Positions 54,813-63,901 of a stretch of 64,000 bases of DNA are shown piece after piece. This DNA comes from Stenotrophomonas maltophilia (GTDB lineage Bacteria > Pseudomonadota > Gammaproteobacteria > Xanthomonadales > Xanthomonadaceae): NCBI GenBank assembly GCA_009912235.1, contig WNDS01000001.1:248001-312000 (forward strand), given 5' to 3'. The translations under genes and the position numbers were made by a program. A model generated the notes under the pieces. It worked only from the letters and a program-made list of their open reading frames with translations, was not told the origin of the DNA and made no database searches. Position 1 is the first letter of the stretch. Every line of letters starts with the position of its first letter.

Positions 54813-56579
54813 TCACGCGTGCGCAGGCGGTGCGCGCAGGCGTGCGGTCAAGTCGTCTGCACGCATCGGCCGTGCCAGCACGAAGCCCTGCAGTTCATCG
54901 CAGTGCAGCGCACGCAGCTGCTGCACCTGGTCCATCGTTTCCACGCCTTCGGCCACCGTGTGGTAGCCGAGCCCACGCGTCATGGCCAGGATCGCCTCCA
55001 CCTTCAGCCGTGCGCGGGCATCCACCGCGATGTTGTCGATCAGCGATTTGTCCAGCTTCACCGTGTGGATCGGCAGCTCGGTCAGGTAGCCGAAGTTGCT
55101 GTAGCCGCTGCCGAAGTCATCAATGGCGATCTGTACGCCCTGCGCCGACAGCAGCGCCAGCTGCTCGCCGGGCAGCGAATCGGCGCGCAGCGATTCGCTC
55201 TCGGTGATTTCCAGTTCCAGATCGTGGCGGTGCAGGCCGTGGCTGGCCAGTTTCTGCAGCAGGCGGCTGGCGGCATCGCGGTGGGCGATGTCACGTGCGG
55301 ATACGTTGATCGACAGCGGCAGGTCGATGCCCAGGCGGCGCCACTGCGCCAGCTGTGCCAGCGCGTGATCCACCACCCACTGGGTCACGGTGTCCATCAG
55401 CGCGGTGCGTTCGAACACGGGAATGAATTCGGCGGGGCTGACCGGCCCCAGCCGTGGATGGTCCCGGCGGATCAGTACTTCGGCGCCGACCGGCTGCAGG
55501 TCACCGCAGCGGAAACGGGGCTGGTAGACCAGGTGGAATTCATCCCGGCGCAGCCCGCGCTCGGCGTCGGCGGCCAGCCGGTAGCCGCGCTTGAGCCGCT
55601 GGTCGCGTTCCTGGCAGTACCAGCAGTAGGCCGTGTTCCCGGCCTGGGCCGAGTGCAGGCCGACCAGCAGCTTGCGGATCACATCGGCCGGGGTGTCCTG
55701 GGCCACATCGACCGTGCAGATGCCGGCGCTGAACGTGGGGGACATCGGTACCGCCGCCGCCAGTACCGGCCGCACCAGCCGCGACTGCAGTTCCTGCAGC
55801 AGCTGCTCCACCGCAGCGCGGTCGGGCAGGTCGAGCAGGAAGGCGAAGCGCGCGACACCGACGTGGTAGACATCGGCGATGCCCTGCAGGGCAAGACGCA
55901 GGCGCACGCCGGCACGGCGGATCAGCGCTTCCAGCGGCGCCATGCCCAGCACCTGGCCCGCCTCGCCCGCACGCACCACGTCCAGCACATCGATCATCAC
56001 CGCGTGCACTGCCTCGCCGCGCCGCCGCGCCAGCAGGCCCGGGTAGTCCAGCACGAACTGCTGGCGGTTGGGCAGGCCACTGACCGGTTCGCGGCGGCCG
56101 GCCATCGCGCGCAGCTCGATGCGGTCCATCACCGCGCGTGCCAGCGTGCGCAGCTGCTGCAGTTCGGTGCTGTCGTAGTGGCGGGGCGCATGGTCCATCA
56201 CGCACAGCGTGCCGATGGCCACGCCGTTCTGCGCCACCAGCGGCACGCCGGCATAGGCACGCAGCGCAGGCGATTCATCGAGGATCGGGTTGCCGGTCAG
56301 GCGTGGATCGGCCTGCAGGTCGGCAATCACCAGCCCTTCGGGATGGGCCAGTGCATGCGCGCAGACCGCATCGCGGATCGGGGTCTCGCGCAGCGACAGG
56401 CCTTCGCTGGAAATCAGCCGCTGCCGCTCCACCTCCACCAGCGAAACGAACGCCACCGGTGACGCCAGCAGCTGCGCGGCCAACGTGGTGAGCGGGTCCA
56501 GCGCCGCACCTGCCGCCGCGTCGAGCACGCTCAGCGTATCCAGCGTAGTGAGTCGCTCGTCGTTGACCAGGCGAGGCAT
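54813..56579 (-). CDS. GAF-degenerate GGDEF-EAL cyclic-di-GMP phosphodiesterase
   Basis: This 588-residue cytoplasmic protein has an N-terminal GAF domain (LASPVAFVSLVEVERQRLISSEGLSLRETPIRDAVCAHAL). A GGDEF-like domain follows that lacks the GGDEF signature, so it should not make c-di-GMP. The EAL domain has E-V-L (GAEVLIRRDHP), the NVSARDI loop, ITESESL, IDDFGSGYSNFGYL and TVAEGVETMDQ, which keep the metal and catalytic residues, so phosphodiesterase activity is likely. Starts at 56624 or 56651 are possible; 56579 begins MPRLVNDERLTTL, where the domain starts. Confidence 0.85.
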   Translation of the reverse strand: MPRLVNDERLTTLDTLSVLDAAAGAALDPLTTLAAQLLASPVAFVSLVEVERQRLISSEGLSLRETPIRDAVCAHALAHPEGLVIADLQADPRLTGNPILDESPALRAYAGVPLVAQNGVAIGTLCVMDHAPRHYDSTELQQLRTLARAVMDRIELRAMAGRREPVSGLPNRQQFVLDYPGLLARRRGEAVHAVMIDVLDVVRAGEAGQVLGMAPLEALIRRAGVRLRLALQGIADVYHVGVARFAFLLDLPDRAAVEQLLQELQSRLVRPVLAAAVPMSPTFSAGICTVDVAQDTPADVIRKLLVGLHSAQAGNTAYCWYCQERDQRLKRGYRLAADAERGLRRDEFHLVYQPRFRCGDLQPVGAEVLIRRDHPRLGPVSPAEFIPVFERTALMDTVTQWVVDHALAQLAQWRRLGIDLPLSINVSARDIAHRDAASRLLQKLASHGLHRHDLELEITESESLRADSLPGEQLALLSAQGVQIAIDDFGSGYSNFGYLTELPIHTVKLDKSLIDNIAVDARARLKVEAILAMTRGLGYHTVAEGVETMDQVQQLRALHCDELQGFVLARPMRADDLTARLRAPPAHA

Positions 56580-56793
56580 CGTGCGGAAGGGTCGGGCAGT
56601 GGGGAAGGGCGCGCGTGCTGGCATCCTGCCATTCCGAGCTTGCGCAACCACGTCGCGGCGCGGTGCAGGGCTGGATGAATGGTTTATCGACGCAGCGTGG
56701 GAGTGCGCGCGATGGTGGCGCCGTGGCCGTGAGGGTGTTGTGGTGCAGCGCCCGCCTGCAGCGAACGGTCTGCTGCAGTAATCCTTGCTTGTC

Positions 56794-57015
56794 CTACGGC
56801 GCCTGCTCGGCTTCGGCCTGTGCGAACCACGCCTGGACGCGCTGCAGCTGCGCCGCGCCCCAGCGGCGTTCGAACTGCTGGGTGTGGTGGTCGCGCGGGT
56901 CGGCCAGTGCGCGCCGGCGTTCGCGGATGTAGGCCAGGGTCAGCGGCTGGCGGCAGTCCACTTCGATGCAGTGCTTCCAGCTGTCATAGGTGGTGGGGAC
57001 GATGGAGGGGGACAT
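56794..57015 (-). CDS. 73-residue conserved small protein, divergent from folE2
   Basis: This small soluble protein (SIVPTTYDSWKHCIEVDC, PLTLAYIRERRRALADP, HTQQFERRWGAAQLQRVQAWFAQA) has an invariant-looking TYDSWKHCIEVDC segment with a Cys-x5-Cys-like pair. It is divergent from folE2 with a Zur-like box in the 93-bp gap. I recall similar small genes beside zinc-regulated genes in other Gammaproteobacteria, but I do not recognise a named family. It is probably zinc-limitation induced. Confidence 0.6.
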   Translation of the reverse strand: MSPSIVPTTYDSWKHCIEVDCRQPLTLAYIRERRRALADPRDHHTQQFERRWGAAQLQRVQAWFAQAEAEQAP

Positions 57016-57066
57016 GAGGGAGTTCCGTGGTCGGCCGGGCCGCACCGGCTGGCGCGGCCTCTTTAA

Positions 57067-57081
57067 TATTATACACTAACA
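57067..57081. promoter_or_regulatory. putative Zur box upstream of folE2
   Basis: The minus strand reads TGTTAGTGTATAATA, with the core TGTTA-N3-TATAA-YA seen also at 13533 and 16616. It is 28 bp before the folE2 ATG and 52 bp before the start of the divergent small gene, in a strongly AT-rich patch. Confidence 0.7.
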
Positions 57082-57108
57082 TTACGTTCTCCCCTTCCAC
57101 GTACTGTC

Positions 57109-58053
57109 ATGACCCTGCTTGCTCCCGGCACCGCGCCCACCCACAGCACCGCGCACACGCTTCCCGATGTTTCCGCGCAGGAAACCGCAGCCCTGCCGGC
57201 GGCGCTGGACTGGGCGGGCATGAAGGTCATCCAGATGCCGCTGCTGTGGGACGACCCGCTGTCGTGCTGCCCGGTGCCGGCCGCGTTCGATCTGCTGGTG
57301 GACCTGCCGCAGCCCGGCATCAAGGGCATCCACATGTCGCGGCTGTACGCGCGGTTGCAGGCGATGACCCGCGCCAGCGTGGCGCCTGCGGACATCGCCC
57401 AGCTGCTGCACGACGTAGTGGACAGCCATGCCGACTGCGGCAGCACCGCCGCGCGGCTGTCGTGCAGCAGCCTGCTGCTGCGCCCGACCCAGGCCCTGCT
57501 CACGCCCGGGCTGCAGGGCTGGGCCGAACACCGCATCAAGGTGGACGCGCAGCGTAGCGATGGGCGTTTTTCGCTGTGGCTGAGTGTGGACCTGCTGTAC
57601 TCGTCCACCTGCCCGTGTTCGGCGGCGCTGTCGCGGCAGCTGATCGAAGAACGCTTCCACGCCGAGCATGCCGGCGCCGCCGCACTGTCGGTGGAGGACG
57701 TGGCCGGCTGGATCCGCGCCAACGGCACCCATGCCACCCCGCACAGCCAGCGCAGCGTGGCCACCGTGCAGGTGGCGCTGGACCCGCGCAGCAGCTGGGG
57801 CCTGTCGCAGATCATCACGCTGGCCGAGACCGCGCTGGGTACCCCGGTGCAGGGCCCGGTGAAGCGCGCCGACGAACAGGAGTTCGCGCGCCGCAACGGC
57901 CAGAACCTGATGTTCGTGGAGGACGCCGCGCGCCGCCTGCTGGCCGCGCAGCGCCCGCACCATGCCGCCGGTGCCATCGAGGTGCGGCACCTGGAGAGCC
58001 TGCACCCGCATGACGCGTTCGCGCGGGTGAGCTGGCACAACGCGGGCGCTTGA
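57109..58053 (+). CDS. folE2: zinc-independent GTP cyclohydrolase I type IB (FolE2)
   Basis: This 314-residue enzyme matches the FolE2 family: IQMPLLWDDP-like start, PGIKGIHMSRLYARL, the active-site Cys region SSTCPCSAALSRQL, ATPHSQRSVATVQV and GPVKRADEQEFARRNGQNLMFVEDAARRL. It converts GTP to dihydroneopterin triphosphate, the first step of folate synthesis, and replaces the zinc enzyme FolE when zinc is scarce. The Zur-like box just upstream fits this use. It is monocistronic, with a small divergent partner gene. Confidence 0.95.
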   Translation: MTLLAPGTAPTHSTAHTLPDVSAQETAALPAALDWAGMKVIQMPLLWDDPLSCCPVPAAFDLLVDLPQPGIKGIHMSRLYARLQAMTRASVAPADIAQLLHDVVDSHADCGSTAARLSCSSLLLRPTQALLTPGLQGWAEHRIKVDAQRSDGRFSLWLSVDLLYSSTCPCSAALSRQLIEERFHAEHAGAAALSVEDVAGWIRANGTHATPHSQRSVATVQVALDPRSSWGLSQIITLAETALGTPVQGPVKRADEQEFARRNGQNLMFVEDAARRLLAAQRPHHAAGAIEVRHLESLHPHDAFARVSWHNAGA

Positions 58054-58153
58054 CCCTCTCCCGGCGGTGGCGGGCAGCGCTGTGTGCCGCCCCTGGGTAG
58101 CGTGTCCCGCGGCGCGTTGCTTCGGCTATGCTGCGCGCAACCAGGGGGACAAC

Positions 58154-58570
58154 ATGGACGTTCGGATCACCGCGGCGGTGCTGCTGGCACTGCTGTTGCC
58201 TGCGCAGGCGATGGCGCAGCGGGTCTACAAATGTGCGGAAAAGGAGGGCACGGTCTACCAGTCCACGCCCTGCGCCTCCAGGCCCGAGCAGAAGTCCTGA
58301 TCGGCGCAGGTGGCCCCGCGCAGCCTGGAATCGCGCATCGCCGAGCGGCGGGTCGAGGCGATGCGCCGCGACAACGAACGCCGGGCCTACCGTGAGCGGT
58401 TGGCCGGGCCGACCCGCACCGTCATCCAGAGCCCGGATGCGCCCGACCGCGACGTGTGCGCGGCGGCCAAGCGCCAGCGCTCGGCCGCCTTCGATGCGAT
58501 GGGCACGCGGCGGTCGTGAGACGCAACACGGCCGTGGGATGAACGGGTCAACCGCGCCTGCGGCTACTGA
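58154..58570 (+). CDS. DUF4124-domain exported protein, two in-frame TGA codons
   Basis: The 138-codon locus has a signal peptide (VLLALLLPAQAMAQ), the DUF4124 core RVYKCAEKEGTVYQSTPC, a basic helix (LESRIAERRVEAMRRDNERRAYRERL) and the usual C-terminal Cys motif (CAAAKRQRSAAF, then PWDERVNRAC). TGA codons at 58298-58300 (PEQKS|SAQVAPRS) and 58517-58519 (GTRRS|DATRPW) interrupt it. The frame and similarity continue past both, so it is likely one protein with base errors, or a young pseudogene. DUF4124 proteins are small periplasmic proteins of unknown function. Confidence 0.65.
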
Positions 58571-58599
58571 GCCGGCGGCGGCGAGCAGGCAGGCCCGGC

Positions 58600-60291
58600 T
58601 CAGCCGTGTTCCAGCCCCAGCCGGTCGTACATGCGCACCAGGTCCACCAGCGTGCGTGCCTGCATCTTGCGCATCGCGTGGGCGCGGCGCACTTTCACGG
58701 TGATCTCGCTGACCCCCAGGTCGCCGGCAATCTGCTTGTTGAGCCGGCCACGCACCACGCCGCCCACCACATCGCGCTCGCCCGGGGTCAGGCTGTCCCA
58801 GCGCTGGCGCAGTTTGTCCAGCACACCGTCGTCGCGCCGCCGCTGGCGGTCGCGTTCGATGCCCTGGTGGATCGCATCGAGCAGTTCTTGGTCACGGAAC
58901 GGCTTGGTCAGGAACTCGATCGCGCCGCTCTTCATCGCGCTCACGCCCATCGCGATATCGCCGTGGCCGGTGATGAACACCACCGGCAGGAACAGGCCGA
59001 GGCTGGCCATCTGCCGGCTGAAATCCAGCCCGCTCTGGCCCGGCATGCGCACATCCAGCACCAGGCAGGCCGGCGCGTCGGCCAGCGGGTGGGCCAGGAA
59101 CGCCTGGGTGGATTCGAAGGCCTGCACCTGCAGGCCCATCGAGGCCAGCAGGTCTTCCAGTGCGGCACGCACCGAATGGTCGTCGTCCACCACGTAGACG
59201 ATGGGGCTGGGTTCAACGGCGGGGGCAGGGGTGTGCGCATGGTCGTGCTCGGTGCAGGCGGGCAGGTCGAAGATGAAACAGGCGCCGCCGCCGCTGGGGC
59301 GTTCGGCGCGGATATGGCCCTCGTTGGCCTCGATGATCGAACGGCTGAGGCTCAGGCCGAGGCCGAGGCCGCGCGCCTTGGTGGTCCAGAACGCATCGAA
59401 TACCCGCTCGGGCAGGTCGGCCGGCAGCCCGACACCGCGGTCGCGCACGCTCAGGCTGACACGGTCGAGGCCCTCGCGCGCGGTCACCAGAGACAATCTG
59501 CGCGTAGCGGCCGGCACGCCGTCCATGGCATCGACTGCGTTGAGGATGAGGTTGCCGATGACCTGCTGCACCTGCACGCGGTCGGCATGCACCGGTGGCA
59601 GATCGGCACCGGACACGCGCGCGACCACGATGCCGTGCTGGTCCAGCTCGCTACGCGACAGCGCCAGCATTTCGTCCACCGCCTCATCCGGGCTGAAAGC
59701 ACGGCGTTCCGGTGCGGCGCCACGGGTCAGTCCCCGGATGCGCGCGATCACATCGCTGGCGCGGTGCGCATCGGCCAGGATGCGGGCATTGGCCTGGCGC
59801 GCCTTCTCCACGTTCGGCGGATCCTGCGCCAGCCAGCGCTGGCTGGCCTCGGCACTGGTGGCGATGGGCGCCAGCGGCTGGTTCACCTCATGCGCGATCG
59901 AGGTGGTTAGTTCGCCCACAGTGGAGGCACGCGCCACCCGCAGCAGCCGGGCCTGCGCCTCCTGCACCGCCAGCTTGGCAGCTTTCATCTTCAAGGCCAG
60001 GTAGGTGGTGATGCCGATCACCAGCATGCCGATGGCCGAGTTGACCACGCCCACGTCGAAGGCGCCGAAGCGGGTGAGGAAAAAGCTCAGCGCGGTCAGC
60101 ACGATGCAGCTGGCCGCCAGCACCAGCAGGCCACGTCGGGGCAGCACGCGCGATGCGGCCAGGATCACCGCGGCGTAGAAGCAGGCCGCCGCGACGGCGT
60201 AATCGGTGACGGTGTCGGCGATGAAGATCGCCGTCATCACCAGGATCAGCACCAGCAGGACCAGCGTGCGGCGCGGTGGCAGCGAAGACAT
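58600..60291 (-). CDS. fused sensor kinase-FixJ/NarL response regulator
   Basis: This 563-residue protein has an N-terminal membrane domain with several TM helices (LVLLVLILVMTAIFIADTVTDYAVAAACFYAAVI) and the H-box VGELTTSIAHEVNQPLAPIATSAEAS. The ATPase part is IGNLILNAVDAM, VRDRGVGLP and GLGLGLSLSRSIIEANEG. Then, without a stop, come a His/Pro-rich linker (TEHDHAHTPAPAVEPSP), a receiver (IVYVVDDDHSVRAALEDLL; LVLDVRMPGQSGL; FLTKPFRDQ) and a LuxR-type HTH (LTPGERDVVGGVVRGRLNKQIAGDLGVSEITVKVRRAHAMRKM). FixL/FixJ-like pairs are normally two proteins. The fusion would place a DNA-binding domain on a membrane kinase. A lost stop codon by error is the alternative. Confidence 0.87.
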   Translation of the reverse strand: MSSLPPRRTLVLLVLILVMTAIFIADTVTDYAVAAACFYAAVILAASRVLPRRGLLVLAASCIVLTALSFFLTRFGAFDVGVVNSAIGMLVIGITTYLALKMKAAKLAVQEAQARLLRVARASTVGELTTSIAHEVNQPLAPIATSAEASQRWLAQDPPNVEKARQANARILADAHRASDVIARIRGLTRGAAPERRAFSPDEAVDEMLALSRSELDQHGIVVARVSGADLPPVHADRVQVQQVIGNLILNAVDAMDGVPAATRRLSLVTAREGLDRVSLSVRDRGVGLPADLPERVFDAFWTTKARGLGLGLSLSRSIIEANEGHIRAERPSGGGACFIFDLPACTEHDHAHTPAPAVEPSPIVYVVDDDHSVRAALEDLLASMGLQVQAFESTQAFLAHPLADAPACLVLDVRMPGQSGLDFSRQMASLGLFLPVVFITGHGDIAMGVSAMKSGAIEFLTKPFRDQELLDAIHQGIERDRQRRRDDGVLDKLRQRWDSLTPGERDVVGGVVRGRLNKQIAGDLGVSEITVKVRRAHAMRKMQARTLVDLVRMYDRLGLEHG

Positions 60292-60373
60292 CAGGCGGCT
60301 CCCAGGCAGGGGTGAGGAGGATAGCACCGGGCCCTGAACATCCCGGTCGGGAAGGGCTGCGGCCGGCACCGCG

Positions 60374-61111
60374 TCAATCGTCCAGCTTCGCATTCCAGTA
60401 GCCCTGCAGCACGCCCGGCGCGGTCGCCAGGGCGGCCAGCACGGCGTCCAGCTCGTCGGCATCCACCGAGGTGGCGTACAGCGTGGTCTCGATCTCCACG
60501 TCCTGTTCGCCAAACGGCCGCTGGTCGACGCCCCGCACCGGATAGTTGGTCTGTTCCAGCAGTACCAGCAGCTGGTCCAGCACCTCGGCCTGGCGGCCGC
60601 GCTGGCAGACCACGTTCACCGCGTAGCTGGCCTCGCCGTAGGCTTCGGGCAGCGGTTGGCGTTGGATGCGGTTGACCACCGGGCGCAGCAGCGTGTTGGT
60701 GGCCAGCACGAACACCGCCGCCAGCACCGCCTCGGGCAGCAGCTTGATGCCGGCGCAGGCGCCCACCGCCGCCGAGCCCCACAGCGTGGCGGCGGTGTTC
60801 AGCCCGGACACCTGGGCACCGTCCTTCATGATCACCCCGGCACCGAGGAAGCTGACGCCGGAGATTACATAGGCCACCACGTACAGCGGCGAGGGCGAGC
60901 CGCCGGCCATGTCGTGGAAGCGCATGGCCAGATCCACGAACACCGCCGCGCTTACCGCCACCAGCGTGTTGGTGCGCAGCCCGGCGGTGCGCTGGCGCAG
61001 CTGCCGCTCCAGGCCGATGGCGGCGCCCAGCACAAAGGCAGTCAGCAGGCTGATCAGCGAACTGACCAGCGCGCCAGCGTGGAACGGGGGCAGGTTGGGG
61101 TTGAAGTCCAT
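60374..61111 (-). CDS. MgtC/SapB-family membrane protein
   Basis: This 245-residue protein has the N-terminal MgtC domain ([82 protein letters not shown]) and a C-terminal ACT-like cytoplasmic domain. MgtC proteins modulate ATP synthase or magnesium uptake in low magnesium. It lies 30 bp after mgtA on the same strand, which supports a magnesium-responsive mgtA-mgtC operon. Confidence 0.9.
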   Translation of the reverse strand: MDFNPNLPPFHAGALVSSLISLLTAFVLGAAIGLERQLRQRTAGLRTNTLVAVSAAVFVDLAMRFHDMAGGSPSPLYVVAYVISGVSFLGAGVIMKDGAQVSGLNTAATLWGSAAVGACAGIKLLPEAVLAAVFVLATNTLLRPVVNRIQRQPLPEAYGEASYAVNVVCQRGRQAEVLDQLLVLLEQTNYPVRGVDQRPFGEQDVEIETTLYATSVDADELDAVLAALATAPGVLQGYWNAKLDD

Positions 61112-61141
61112 CGAGGTCTCCGGTGACACCGTGGCCGGCGC

Positions 61142-63901
61142 TTACTGCCAGCCGAAGCGGCGGATGTAGAACGACTTCAGCGCCGTGGTCAGCACCGCAT
61201 AGCCGAACAGGATGGCCGCCAGGAACGACCAGTAGCCGGTGGGCAGCGCCTGCAGCTTGAAGTAGCCGGCCAGCGGGCTCATCGGCAGCAGCACGCCGGT
61301 GGCCATGATCAGCCCGGTCATCAGCAGCAGCGGCGGTGCGGCGATGCTCTGCAGGAACGGCACCTTGGGCGTGCGGATCATGTGCACGATCAGGGTCTGG
61401 GTCAGCAGGCCCGCCACGAACCAGCCGGACTGGAACAGGCCCTGGTCGGCAGCGGTGCGTGCATCGAACACGTACCACATCAGCGCAAAGCAGGTCAGGT
61501 CGAAGATCGAGCTGATCGGCCCGAAGAACACCATGAAGCGCCCGATGTCGGCCGGGTTCCACTTCAGCGGGCGGCGCACCAGCTCGTCGTCCACGTTGTC
61601 GAACGGAATGGCGATCTGCGAGATGTCATACAGCAGGTTCTGCACCAGCAGCTGCAGCGGCAGCATCGGCAGGAACGGCAGGAACGCGGAGGCCACCAGC
61701 ACCGAGAACACGTTGCCGAAGTTGGAGCTGGCGGTCATGCGGATGTACTTGAGCATGTTGTTGAAGGTGCGCCGGCCCTGCAGCACGCCTTCCTCCAGCA
61801 CCATCAGGTTCTTTTCCAGCAGGATGATGTCGGCCGCCTCCTTGGCGATGTCCACGGCACTGTCCACGTTGATGCCGATGTCGGCCGCCCGTAGCGCCGG
61901 CGCATCGTTGATGCCATCGCCGAGGAAGCCGACCACCTTGCCCTGCGCACGCAGCACGCGCACCAGCCGCTCCTTGTGCAGCGGCGTGAGGCGGGCGAAC
62001 ACGCGGTGGTCGCGCAGCGCGGCGGCCACGGCGGCCTCGTCCATGCGCTCGATCTGCGGGCCGGTCAGGATGGTGTCGGCCTGCAGCCCCACCTGGGCGC
62101 ATACGCGTGCGGTCACTAGTTCGTTGTCACCGGTGAACACCTTCACTTCCACGCCGTTCTCGGCCAGCGCCTGCAGCGCCTGCGCGGCCGATTCCTTCGG
62201 CGGGTCCAGGAAGGCCACATAGCCCACCAGGGTCAGCCCGCTCTCGTCGGCCTGCGAGTACACGCTCTGGCTGGCCGCGGTCTCCTTCATCGCCACGGCC
62301 ACCACACGCAGGCCCTGTTCGTTCAGTTCCTCGGTGGTCTGGCGCACGCGTGCCAGCCGCTGCGCATCCAGCGGTTGGTCCTGGCCGTTCTCGCGCACGG
62401 TGCTGCAGACCGCCAGCATCTCCTCCACCGCACCCTTGCAGATCAGCTCGTGGTGGTCTTCGCGCTCGGACACCACCACCGACATGCGGCGGCGTTCGAA
62501 GTCGAACGGAATCTCGTCCACCTTGCGGTAGTCCTGCGACAGCCGCAGTTCGCTCTGCAGCTCCACATGCTCCAGCACCGCGCGGTCGAGCAGGTTGCTC
62601 AGCCCGGTCTGGAAGTGGCTGTTGAGGTAGGCGATCTTGAGCACGTCTTCCGAGTCCAGCCCGAACACATCGGTGTGGCGTTCCAGCGCGATCTTGTCCT
62701 GGGTGAGGGTGCCGGTCTTGTCGGTGCACAGAAAATCCATGGCGCCGAAGTTCTGGATCGCATCCAGGCGCTTGACGATCACCTTGCGCCGCGACAGCAG
62801 CACCGCACCCTTGGCCAGGGTGGAGGTGACGATCATCGGCAGCATTTCCGGGGTCAGGCCCACCGCCACCGACAGCGCGAACAGGAACGCTTCGGTCCAG
62901 TCACCCTTGGTCCAGCCGTTGATGAGCAGCACGAACAGCACCATCACCAGCGCGAAGCGGATCAGCAGCCAGCTGACACTGTTCACCCCGGCCTGGAAGG
63001 CGGTCGGCGCACGCTCGGTGGTGGTGCTGCGGTGGGGGATGGTGCCGAAGTAGGTGCGGTTGCCGGTGGCCAGCACCAGCGCGGTGGCGGTGCCGGACAC
63101 CACGTTGGTGCCCATGAACAGCAGGTTGTGCTGTTCCAGCAGGCCGGCCAGCGCATCACCGCGGTGGGCGAACTTCTCCACCGGCAGCGATTCGCCGGTC
63201 ATCGCCGCCTGCGCCACGAACAGATCCTTGGCCGACAGCACACGGCAGTCGGCGGGAATCATGTCGCCGGCCGACAGCACGATGTGGTCGCCGGGCACCA
63301 GTTCGCGGATCGGCACTTCCTGCTGCTGCGCCGGGCGACGGCTGTGCAGGTGCGCGCCGAAGTACTGGTCGGCCACATCGGCGGCCTCGGTACCGGTATC
63401 CCGGCGCAGCACCCGCGCGGTGTTGCCCACCAGCGCCTTCAGGCGTTCAGCGGCACGGTTGGAGCGGCCTTCCTGGATGAAGCGGATCAGCGTGGAGAGC
63501 ACCACCATCGCGCCGATCACCAGCGTGGCCTTGATGTCCTCGGTCAGCCAGGACACCACCGCCAGCACGCTCAGCAGCAGGTTGAACGGGTTGCGGTAGC
63601 ACTGCCACAGGTGGCGCCACCACGGCAGCGGCTTTTCGTGATCGACTTCATTGGGACCGATCTGCGCCAGGCGCTCGGCCACTTCGTGCGGGCTCAGGCC
63701 GTCGGCATGCGAGCCGACCGCTGCCAGCACGTCGGCATCCTCCTGCTGCGCCAGCGTGACCAGGCCGATGGTCAGGGTGAACGGCGCCTCTTCGTTGGCG
63801 CCGCGGCCGAAGCCGGCTTCGGGCATGGCACGGCGGCCGAACAGGTTGCCGGCGCGGCGGCTGCGCAGGAAGGCATTGAACCAGGCATTGAGCAGGCTCA
63901 T
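61142..63901 (-). CDS. mgtA: magnesium-translocating P-type ATPase
   Basis: This 919-residue type IIIB P-ATPase has the actuator TGES (AAMTGESLPVEK), the phosphorylation motif DKTGTLTQDK, the nucleotide-binding ICKGAVEEM, the hinge GDGINDAPALRAADIGINVDSAVDIAKEAADIIL and about ten TM segments (VAVGLTPEMLPMIV in TM4). These match MgtA/MgtB. It imports Mg2+ across the inner membrane. The 99 bp upstream to the window end holds part of the leader, so an upstream magnesium-sensing element cannot be judged. It is followed by an mgtC-like gene. Confidence 0.95.
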   Translation of the reverse strand: MSLLNAWFNAFLRSRRAGNLFGRRAMPEAGFGRGANEEAPFTLTIGLVTLAQQEDADVLAAVGSHADGLSPHEVAERLAQIGPNEVDHEKPLPWWRHLWQCYRNPFNLLLSVLAVVSWLTEDIKATLVIGAMVVLSTLIRFIQEGRSNRAAERLKALVGNTARVLRRDTGTEAADVADQYFGAHLHSRRPAQQQEVPIRELVPGDHIVLSAGDMIPADCRVLSAKDLFVAQAAMTGESLPVEKFAHRGDALAGLLEQHNLLFMGTNVVSGTATALVLATGNRTYFGTIPHRSTTTERAPTAFQAGVNSVSWLLIRFALVMVLFVLLINGWTKGDWTEAFLFALSVAVGLTPEMLPMIVTSTLAKGAVLLSRRKVIVKRLDAIQNFGAMDFLCTDKTGTLTQDKIALERHTDVFGLDSEDVLKIAYLNSHFQTGLSNLLDRAVLEHVELQSELRLSQDYRKVDEIPFDFERRRMSVVVSEREDHHELICKGAVEEMLAVCSTVRENGQDQPLDAQRLARVRQTTEELNEQGLRVVAVAMKETAASQSVYSQADESGLTLVGYVAFLDPPKESAAQALQALAENGVEVKVFTGDNELVTARVCAQVGLQADTILTGPQIERMDEAAVAAALRDHRVFARLTPLHKERLVRVLRAQGKVVGFLGDGINDAPALRAADIGINVDSAVDIAKEAADIILLEKNLMVLEEGVLQGRRTFNNMLKYIRMTASSNFGNVFSVLVASAFLPFLPMLPLQLLVQNLLYDISQIAIPFDNVDDELVRRPLKWNPADIGRFMVFFGPISSIFDLTCFALMWYVFDARTAADQGLFQSGWFVAGLLTQTLIVHMIRTPKVPFLQSIAAPPLLLMTGLIMATGVLLPMSPLAGYFKLQALPTGYWSFLAAILFGYAVLTTALKSFYIRRFGWQ

